From JBOFBH01 sp051657715 (GTDB taxonomy: Bacteria > Actinomycetota > Actinomycetes > Actinomycetales > Angustibacteraceae), in the NCBI GenBank assembly GCA_051657715.1, contig JBOFLF010000053.1, positions 1 to 10,486 of the forward strand: DNA of 10,486 nucleotides. Reading direction: 5' to 3'. Shown here in pieces: positions 1-4,924 of the stretch; position 1 is the stretch's first letter; the number at the start of each line of letters is the position of its first letter. The notes under the pieces are model-generated. The model saw nothing but the letters and a program-made list of their open reading frames with translations. It made no database searches and was not told where the DNA came from. The translations under genes were made by a program, and so were the position numbers.

Positions 1-314
1 CGGCCGCCGCGGTGCTGCTGGGCGCCGGGGCCAAAGGAAAGCGGTACGCCTTGCCGAACGCGCGGATCCTGATCCACCAGCCGGCAATGGCCGGCGGTGA
101 CTACGGGCAGGTCAGCGACCTGGAGATCCAGGCCAACGAAGTGCTGCGGATGCGCACCTGGTTAGAGGAGACGTGGGCGCTGCACACCGGTCGCACCGCT
201 GACCAGGTCCGCAGCGATATTGAGCGGGACAAGATCCTCACCGCCGAGGAGGCGAAGAACTACGGCTTGGTCGACGAGGTGCTCGCGAGCCGCAAGGCCT
301 CGGCTCAGGACTGA
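1..314 (+). CDS. clpP2: ATP-dependent Clp protease proteolytic subunit, C-terminal part (ClpP2-like)
   Basis: This is the 3' end of a clpP gene; the open frame enters from the left edge (first full codon at base 3) and 103 residues are visible. ClpP is the serine peptidase that forms the barrel-shaped cytosolic chamber fed by ClpX or ClpC. The visible part starts in the AAAVLL stretch just after the nucleophile region, so the catalytic Ser lies outside the window. The catalytic His is in LIHQP (codon 75-77) and the catalytic Asp in ERDK (codon 228-230), followed by the family's LTAEEAKNYGLVD tail. The RMRTWLEET segment and the position directly before clpX fit ClpP2 of the actinobacterial clpP1-clpP2-clpX order better than ClpP1. 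The partner clpP1 would be expected just upstream. The family call is very secure; the P2 designation is an inference from context and resemblance. Confidence 0.95.
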   Translation, partial: AAAVLLGAGAKGKRYALPNARILIHQPAMAGGDYGQVSDLEIQANEVLRMRTWLEETWALHTGRTADQVRSDIERDKILTAEEAKNYGLVDEVLASRKASAQD

Positions 315-379
315 CTCGTGAGCCCGTCATCGTTGAGGTGCTGCCCAGATTCCATGGCGAGACGCGGGGAACAACCAAG

Positions 380-419
380 ATCAGCGGATGCCTGACCCGG
401 GGTGCGGGTGTCCGCTGAT
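380..419 (+). promoter_or_regulatory. Inverted repeat in the clpP-clpX intergenic region
   Basis: A perfect 9-base inverted repeat (ATCAGCGGA at 380-388, TCCGCTGAT at 411-419) encloses a GC-rich 22-base loop. It lies 65 bases after the clpP stop. No T-tract follows, so it is not a classical intrinsic terminator. It could be a hairpin that partly separates clpP from clpX transcription, or its right arm may matter only as half of the overlapping dyad at 409-427. The repeat is directly visible; any function is inferred. Confidence 0.5.
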
Positions 420-427
420 GGCGGACA
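409..427 (+). promoter_or_regulatory. ClgR-like operator upstream of clpX
   Basis: This is a perfect dyad, TGTCCGC-TGATG-GCGGACA, with 7-base arms and a 5-base spacer. The ClgR activator of Streptomyces clp and lon genes recognises GTTCGC-5N-GCG. Here the site reads GTCCGC-5N-GCG, one base off, with the same spacing and full symmetry. It ends three bases before a candidate -35 element (431-436), centred about 48 bases before the predicted transcript start, a normal place for an activator. The assignment to ClgR is inferred; no clgR gene is in this window. Confidence 0.55.
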
Positions 428-430
428 GGG

Positions 431-459
431 CTGACGTGGTCGCGACACCACGATTCAAT
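431..459 (+). promoter_or_regulatory. Candidate clpX promoter
   Basis: CTGACG (431-436) and TTCAAT (454-459) each match four of six bases of the -35 and -10 consensus and are spaced by exactly 17 bases. The transcript would start near 466, giving a leader of roughly 70 bases before the clpX GTG. Support comes mainly from the adjoining ClgR-like dyad. Two 4/6 hexamers can occur by chance in this sequence, so confidence is moderate to low. Confidence 0.4.
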
Positions 460-524
460 GGACGCCGGGTGTCGTGGCGGCGGGGTACCGTCGTCGGGCG
501 GCACGAGCCGCGACGGCGTATCGA

Positions 525-531
525 GGGAGGA
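525..531 (+). promoter_or_regulatory. clpX ribosome binding site
   Basis: GGGAGGA is a strong Shine-Dalgarno sequence seven bases before the GTG at 539. It decides the start. The in-frame ATG at 458 has no such site, and the 27 residues it would add (Gly/Ser/Arg-rich) are not part of the ClpX family. Confidence 0.85.
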
Positions 532-538
532 CCTCCAG

Positions 539-1819
539 GTGGCGCGCATCGGTGAGGGTGGCGACCTGCTCAAGTGCTCCTTCTGCGGCAAGAGCCAGAA
601 GCAGGTCAAGAAGCTGATCGCTGGTCCCGGGGTCTATATCTGCGACGAGTGCATCGACCTGTGCAACGAGATCATCGAGGAGGAGCTCGCGGACGCCAGC
701 GAGTTCGGTCTCGACGAACTGCCCAAGCCGCGGGAGATCTTCGAGTTTCTCGAGCAGTACGTGATCGGGCAGGAGCCCGCGAAGAAGGCGCTCGCGGTCG
801 CGGTGTACAACCATTACAAGCGGATCCAGGCTGGTGAGCCGCGCAAGGGTGACGAGCAGGTCGACCTCGCCAAGTCCAACATTCTGCTGATCGGGCCGAC
901 CGGCTGCGGCAAGACGTACCTGGCGCAAACCCTCGCAAGGATGCTCAACGTTCCGTTCGCGATCGCCGACGCCACCGCGCTCACCGAGGCCGGGTACGTC
1001 GGCGAGGACGTCGAGAACATCCTGCTGAAGCTCATCCAGGCGGCGGACTACGACGTCAAGAAGGCCGAGACCGGGATCATCTACATCGACGAAGTCGACA
1101 AAATCGCCCGCAAGTCGGAGAACCCGTCGATCACCCGGGACGTGTCCGGCGAGGGCGTGCAGCAGGCGCTGCTGAAGATCTTGGAGGGAACGACCGCTTC
1201 GGTGCCTCCGCAGGGCGGTCGCAAGCACCCGCACCAGGAGTTCATCCAGATCGACACCACCAACGTGCTGTTCATCGTCGGCGGCGCGTTCGCCGGACTG
1301 GACAAGATCATCGAGCAACGGGCCGGCCGCAAGGGCCTGGGGTTCGGCGCCCAGCTGCATTCGGCCAGCGATCCGGTGGGCGATAGTTACGCCGATGTCA
1401 TGCCCGAGGATCTGCTGAAGTTCGGCCTGATTCCCGAGTTCATCGGCCGACTGCCGGTGATCACCACGGTGACCAACCTGGACCGGGACGCGCTGGTGCG
1501 GATCCTCACCACCCCGCGCAACGCGCTGTCCAAGCAGTACCAGCGGATGTTCGAGATCGACGGCGTCGAGCTGGAGTTCACTGACGACGCGCTGGAGGCG
1601 GTCGCCGACCAGGCCATCATGCGTGGCACCGGAGCCCGGGGGCTGCGAGCCATCATGGAGGAGGTGCTGCTGCCGGTGATGTTCGACGTCCCCAGTGATG
1701 ACGGCATCGCCCGTGTGGTGGTGACCCGCGAGGTGGTGCTGGACAACGTGAACCCGACGATCGTCCGTCGTGACCCGGTGCCCGCCCGCAAACGTCCCCC
1801 GCGTGAGAAGTCCGCCTGA
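539..1819 (+). CDS. clpX: ATP-dependent Clp protease ATP-binding subunit ClpX
   Basis: ClpX is the hexameric AAA+ unfoldase that recognises tagged substrates and threads them into ClpP. The predicted protein has 426 residues, the usual length for actinobacterial ClpX. The N-terminal zinc-binding domain shows C13, C16, C35 and C38 (KCSFCGK, YICDEC). The AAA+ core has the Walker A motif GPTGCGKT at 119-126, the GYVG pore loop at 152-155, Walker B IIYIDE at 180-185, the RKH loop at 228-230, an LGF loop for ClpP docking at 267-269 (IGF in E. coli) and the sensor-2 GARGLR at 365-370. Every expected functional element is intact. The GTG start is fixed by the GGGAGGA site and by the family N-terminus ARIGEGGDLLKC. 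It follows clpP after 224 bases that seem to hold a promoter of its own, so read-through from clpP and independent initiation are both possible. Confidence 0.98.
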   Translation: MARIGEGGDLLKCSFCGKSQKQVKKLIAGPGVYICDECIDLCNEIIEEELADASEFGLDELPKPREIFEFLEQYVIGQEPAKKALAVAVYNHYKRIQAGEPRKGDEQVDLAKSNILLIGPTGCGKTYLAQTLARMLNVPFAIADATALTEAGYVGEDVENILLKLIQAADYDVKKAETGIIYIDEVDKIARKSENPSITRDVSGEGVQQALLKILEGTTASVPPQGGRKHPHQEFIQIDTTNVLFIVGGAFAGLDKIIEQRAGRKGLGFGAQLHSASDPVGDSYADVMPEDLLKFGLIPEFIGRLPVITTVTNLDRDALVRILTTPRNALSKQYQRMFEIDGVELEFTDDALEAVADQAIMRGTGARGLRAIMEEVLLPVMFDVPSDDGIARVVVTREVVLDNVNPTIVRRDPVPARKRPPREKSA

Positions 1820-1831
1820 GGCCAGGTGACG

Positions 1832-1860
1832 GTGGTCGGCACTATGGAGGGGACCGCCAC
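1832..1860 (+). other. Weak hairpin between clpX and the next gene
   Basis: GTGG-T-CGG (1832-1839) can pair with CCGCCAC (1854-1860) as a 7-pair stem with one bulged T and a 14-base loop. It begins 12 bases after the clpX stop. No T-run follows, so it is at best a partial terminator or a transcript-stabilising hairpin. The 56-base gap to the next gene still allows co-transcription. Confidence 0.25.
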
Positions 1861-1875
1861 GGGCACAGGGGAGCA

Positions 1876-2475
1876 GTGGACCAACTGACACCCGGCGACC
1901 GGCCGGTGCCTGACCTGACGCACGCGCGGCTGAGTCGTCGGGCGTTCGGCTGGCGGGTGCTCGTTCTGGCGCTCGGCGTCGCGGCTGTCACCCGGGGCAC
2001 GCTCAGCGGGCGGGACGAGGACTGGCCGTTCGGGCCGATGGGCCAGTACGCCTTCTACGTGCCACCTGATTCCGAGATCAGCTCGCCAGGGGTGGAGGCT
2101 GACACCATCGCCGGCCAGACGGTCCGGGTGCCGCTCACCGCGGATGGCGTGGGGATCCGCCGTGCTGAGATCGAGGCGCAGGTGCCGCGGATCATCGCGG
2201 ATCCGTCGCGGCTGCAGGCAGTAGCTGTCCAGGCAGCGGTCCGGCATCCGCGATGGCCGCGGTATCGGGCGCTGCGCTTGGTGGACGACGTCACCGTGCT
2301 CCGGGGTGGCCGGGTGGTCGATCGGGTGACCCGGGTTCTCGCCGAGTGGCGGGTGGTAGACCCGGCGGCGCCGCGCATGCTGGGTTCCGCTGCCGCGACG
2401 TCGGGCTGGTCGCGGCAGCGTTCGGTCCAGCAGTCGGCGCTCGGCGTCCCGCACCTGACCCAGGCGTCGCCGTGA
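1876..2475 (+). CDS. Membrane-anchored protein of unknown function (199 aa), paired with HTTM-like protein
   Basis: I do not recognise a named function. The protein has a short basic N-terminus, one hydrophobic segment at about residues 24-39 (FGWRVLVLALGVAAVT), and then a soluble part of about 155 residues that would lie outside the membrane if the basic end stays inside. After the membrane segment comes an aromatic stretch, DEDWPFGPMGQYAFYVPP (47-64). The rest looks like a beta-rich domain ending in a VLRGGRVVDR region. The C-terminal 30 residues are polar and probably disordered. The GTG start has AGGGG four bases ahead, which is close, but no other in-frame start keeps the hydrophobic segment with a better site. 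Its stop overlaps the start of the next gene by 4 bases, so the two are translationally coupled. From memory, similar pairs occur beside each other in other actinobacteria; this needs a search to confirm. Confidence 0.75.
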   Translation: MDQLTPGDRPVPDLTHARLSRRAFGWRVLVLALGVAAVTRGTLSGRDEDWPFGPMGQYAFYVPPDSEISSPGVEADTIAGQTVRVPLTADGVGIRRAEIEAQVPRIIADPSRLQAVAVQAAVRHPRWPRYRALRLVDDVTVLRGGRVVDRVTRVLAEWRVVDPAAPRMLGSAAATSGWSRQRSVQQSALGVPHLTQASP

Positions 2476-3425
2476 CCACGGACGTTGGCCCCAGGCCAGG
2501 CTCGTCCCGCCTGTCGTCCCGGCTGCGCACCTGGCTCGCGCCGGCGGTGCCGCTGCGGCGGATCCGCGTCCTGCGGGTGGTGGTCTACCTGTTCGTGATC
2601 GTCGACGTCGTCTTGATCAGCAGAGTGGGCTTCAGCCACGGCGACACCCCGGGCGAGCTGTACCGGCCCTTGATCCTGCGCAGCGCGCTGAACCTGCCCG
2701 CGCCCAATCCGGTTTACGTCCGGGTGCTCGCCGTGGTCATCGTCTGCAGCGCACTGGTGGCGGCATGCGGACGACTGCCACGGCTGGCCGGTTGGGTCTG
2801 TTTCCTTGGCATGCTGGACTGGCTGAGCAACGTGTTCTCGTACGGCAAGGTCGATCACGACCATCTCGCGCTGGTCGTGGCTCTCGCGGTGCTGCCCACG
2901 GTCAAGACGCCCACGGTCGGGACGTCCACGGCAGCTGCGGCGCAGGCGACCGATCCTCGCCGGGACGACGTCGCCAGCGAAGCGGCTGGATGGGCGCTGC
3001 GCTGCATTCAGCTGGCAGTGGTCGCGACGTATCTGCTCTCCGTGGTCGCCAAGGTGCGGTTCGGTGGCTGGGGGTGGCCAACCGGTGCCATCTTCACCTG
3101 GGCCTTCATCCGGCGTGGGACGGCGCTCGCTGACCTCATGCTGCAGGTGCCGTGGCTGGTTGCTGCTTCGCAGTGGGCGCTGGTGGTGCTGGAGACGGCG
3201 TCGCCAGCTTTGCTGTTCCTACGAGGTCGACCTCTGCGCTTGCTGATCGTCGCCTTCGCCGGCTTCCACCTGGCGACCTGGGTTTTGATCGGGATCCACT
3301 TCCTGCCGCTCGCGGTTTGCCTGCTGGCTTTCCTGCCGGTGGAACGACTGGTCCGACGTCGCTACGGCTCCAGCTCCGGAGAAGGCCGAGAAGGTGTGAT
3401 CGCCGACATCAGGGGAGCGGAGTAG
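2472..3425 (+). CDS. Polytopic membrane protein, HTTM-like (vitamin K-dependent gamma-carboxylase-related)
   Basis: The product is a 317-residue integral membrane protein with about eight hydrophobic segments (near 34-51, 83-99, 103-121, 129-142, 173-194, 226-250, 254-272 and 274-290). The layout, with RELY-like GELYRPL at 61-67, a conserved YGKVDHDH block at 124-131 and a later VRFGGWGWP region, resembles the HTTM family related to vitamin K-dependent carboxylase. That assignment rests on general resemblance only. A DoxX/MauE-like redox membrane protein is an alternative, and enzymatic activity cannot be claimed. The loop at about 144-170 is Thr/Ala-rich and poorly structured. I chose the GTG at 2472 because it forms the GTGA overlap with the upstream stop; the upstream extension to the in-frame ATG at 2253 would lie wholly inside the preceding gene. 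The gene ends in a 17-base tail-to-tail overlap with the minus-strand gene. Confidence 0.75.
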   Translation: MTTDVGPRPGSSRLSSRLRTWLAPAVPLRRIRVLRVVVYLFVIVDVVLISRVGFSHGDTPGELYRPLILRSALNLPAPNPVYVRVLAVVIVCSALVAACGRLPRLAGWVCFLGMLDWLSNVFSYGKVDHDHLALVVALAVLPTVKTPTVGTSTAAAAQATDPRRDDVASEAAGWALRCIQLAVVATYLLSVVAKVRFGGWGWPTGAIFTWAFIRRGTALADLMLQVPWLVAASQWALVVLETASPALLFLRGRPLRLLIVAFAGFHLATWVLIGIHFLPLAVCLLAFLPVERLVRRRYGSSSGEGREGVIADIRGAE

Positions 3426-4833
3426 CCAGCCGGGTCGCTTGGTGCTGGTGGGACCAGTTGAGCACCTCGGCGGCGACCATCGGCCGGGCGAACCAGAAGC
3501 CCTGCAGGTCGTCGCACTCCAGTTCGTGCAACTGGGCCGCGGTCGCCGCGTTCTCGACGCCTTCGGCGACGATCGATAGGCCGAGTCGGTGACCGAGCTC
3601 GATGATCGACGTCACCACGGCGGTGTCGTCCGGTGAGCCGGCCAACGCGCTGATGAACTGACGGTCGATCTTCAGCTGGTGCACGGGTAGGCCACGCAGC
3701 AGGCTGAGGCTGGTGAACCCGGCCCCGAAGTCGTCAACCGAGACCTGGACGCCGCGCTCCCGCAACGCCTGTACGACACCGCGGGCGACGTGCGGGTTGT
3801 CGGTGACCGCGCTCTCCGTGATCTCCAGCACCAGCAGGTGAGCTGGCCACCGGTGCCGAGCCAACACCTCCTCGACGATGCCCAGGAGCCCGAACTCCAG
3901 GGAGGTGGGGGAGATGTTCACCGCGATCGTGCCCTCCAGCCCCTCCTGCCGCCACCGGGCAGCGTCCCGCACCGCGGTGAGCAGCACCCATCGAGTCAAG
4001 GCGTGGATCAAGCTGGTGCGCTCGGCGATCGGGATGAACTCCGCCGGGAGCAACAGGCCCCGCTCCGGGTGCTGCCAGCGCAGTAGCGCCTCGAAACCCA
4101 TGAGCTGGTGGTCACTGGCCCGCAGCACGGGTTGGTATCGCACGTGCAGCTGGTCGTCGGCCATCGCGTCCCGCAGGTGGGCGAGGGTTTCCAGCCGGTC
4201 GGTCGAGTGCTCGTCGAACGCCGGGTCGTACGCCGCGACGCCGGCCCGGCTGCGCTTCGCTTGATACATCGCGACATCCGCGTGCTGCAGCAGGTCGCTC
4301 AGCGTGCGACCGTCCTGGGGAGCCACCGTGACGCCGATGCTGGCGCGGATGTCGAGCGACACGCCCCGGGCGCTGAACGTGCCGAGCGACAGCGCACCCA
4401 GGATGCGCTTGGCGCGCACGCACGCCCCCGCCGCGTTGATCGGGCCTCGGATCAGGATGGCGAACTCGTCCCCGCCCAGCCGGGTCACCAGGGCATCCGA
4501 GCCCGCTGCCGCCATCAGCTGGTGAGATACCTCGACGAGGACCTCGTCACCGGCTGCGTGCCCGAGGGTGTCGTTGACGTCCTTGAACCCGTCGAGGTCG
4601 ACGAGCAGGAGCGCGGGACCGTGGTCGCCGTTGCCGTCCACCCGGCCCAACTCGTCGAGCACCCGGTCGGCCTGCTCGGCGAGCAGCATCCGGTTCCCGA
4701 GCTGCGTGAGCGGGTCTCGGCGAGCGACCCGCTCGCGTTCCCGATCTCGAGTCACCAGAAGCATCGCCAGTGCTAACGCCGAGATGACGGCGATCACCGC
4801 ACAGCCGATCGCCATCATCATGGACGCACTCAT
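3409..4833 (-). CDS. Membrane-anchored GGDEF-EAL protein (c-di-GMP cyclase/phosphodiesterase)
   Basis: The 474-residue protein has one N-terminal transmembrane helix (about 7-27), then a GGDEF domain and an EAL domain, with no PAS, GAF or other sensor domain. GGDEF proteins make cyclic di-GMP from two GTP; EAL proteins cleave it to pGpG. The GGDEF domain keeps RRDPLTQLGNR (38-48), LVDLDGFKDVND (77-88) and GGDEF (120-124). The inhibitory RxxD site before it is missing, since the matching position reads AGSD. The EAL domain keeps EAL (248-250), N306, E337, D367-D368, K388, E424 and Q444, the set of metal and catalytic residues. Both activities are therefore possible, and which one dominates cannot be read from sequence. 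The start at 4833 is fixed by GAGGAGGG five bases upstream; an in-frame ATG at 4848 lies within that site. It sits 91 bases downstream of valS on the same strand and may share its transcript. Confidence 0.92.
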   Translation of the reverse strand: MSASMMMAIGCAVIAVISALALAMLLVTRDRERERVARRDPLTQLGNRMLLAEQADRVLDELGRVDGNGDHGPALLLVDLDGFKDVNDTLGHAAGDEVLVEVSHQLMAAAGSDALVTRLGGDEFAILIRGPINAAGACVRAKRILGALSLGTFSARGVSLDIRASIGVTVAPQDGRTLSDLLQHADVAMYQAKRSRAGVAAYDPAFDEHSTDRLETLAHLRDAMADDQLHVRYQPVLRASDHQLMGFEALLRWQHPERGLLLPAEFIPIAERTSLIHALTRWVLLTAVRDAARWRQEGLEGTIAVNISPTSLEFGLLGIVEEVLARHRWPAHLLVLEITESAVTDNPHVARGVVQALRERGVQVSVDDFGAGFTSLSLLRGLPVHQLKIDRQFISALAGSPDDTAVVTSIIELGHRLGLSIVAEGVENAATAAQLHELECDDLQGFWFARPMVAAEVLNWSHQHQATRLATPLP

Positions 4834-4838
4834 CGGTG

Positions 4839-4846
4839 CCCTCCTC
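4839..4846 (-). promoter_or_regulatory. Ribosome binding site of the GGDEF-EAL gene
   Basis: On the minus strand GAGGAGGG lies five bases before the ATG at 4833. It is the strongest Shine-Dalgarno sequence in the window, and it rules out the in-frame ATG at 4848 and the much longer open frame that runs on upstream, antisense-free but inside valS territory. Confidence 0.8.
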
Positions 4847-4849
4847 ATA

Positions 4850-4877
4850 GCCGACGTGTCCCTGCTGTGCTGTCGGC
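4850..4877 (-). other. Weak inverted repeat between valS and the GGDEF-EAL gene
   Basis: GCCGAC (4850-4855) and GTCGGC (4872-4877) form a 6-base stem with a 16-base loop in the 91-base valS/GGDEF-EAL spacer, ending four bases from the GAGGAGGG site. No T-run follows it on the minus strand, so it is not a convincing terminator. Nothing else recognisable was seen in this spacer, and no clear promoter. Confidence 0.2.
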
Positions 4878-4924
4878 TGTGGCCAGCCTGCCCTTGAGGG
4901 ACGTGCCAGCGCCTGGGGCGTTGG

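Noticed and set aside
458..538. Upstream ATG start for clpX at 458
   Set aside because: The added residues do not match the family, and the GTG at 539 has a strong ribosome binding site and gives the canonical N-terminus and length.
1820..1875. Intrinsic terminator after clpX
   Set aside because: Only a bulged stem without a T-run is present, so I kept it as a weak hairpin and not as a terminator.
455..1891. A 478-codon open frame on the minus strand
   Set aside because: It is exactly antisense to clpX, whose protein is unmistakable; the frame has low-complexity His/Asp/Leu/Arg content and no recognisable domain.
2253..2471. Upstream extension of the HTTM-like gene to the ATG at 2253
   Set aside because: The extension lies wholly inside the preceding gene in another frame and is Gly/Arg/Pro-rich; the GTGA overlap at 2472 is the expected coupled start.
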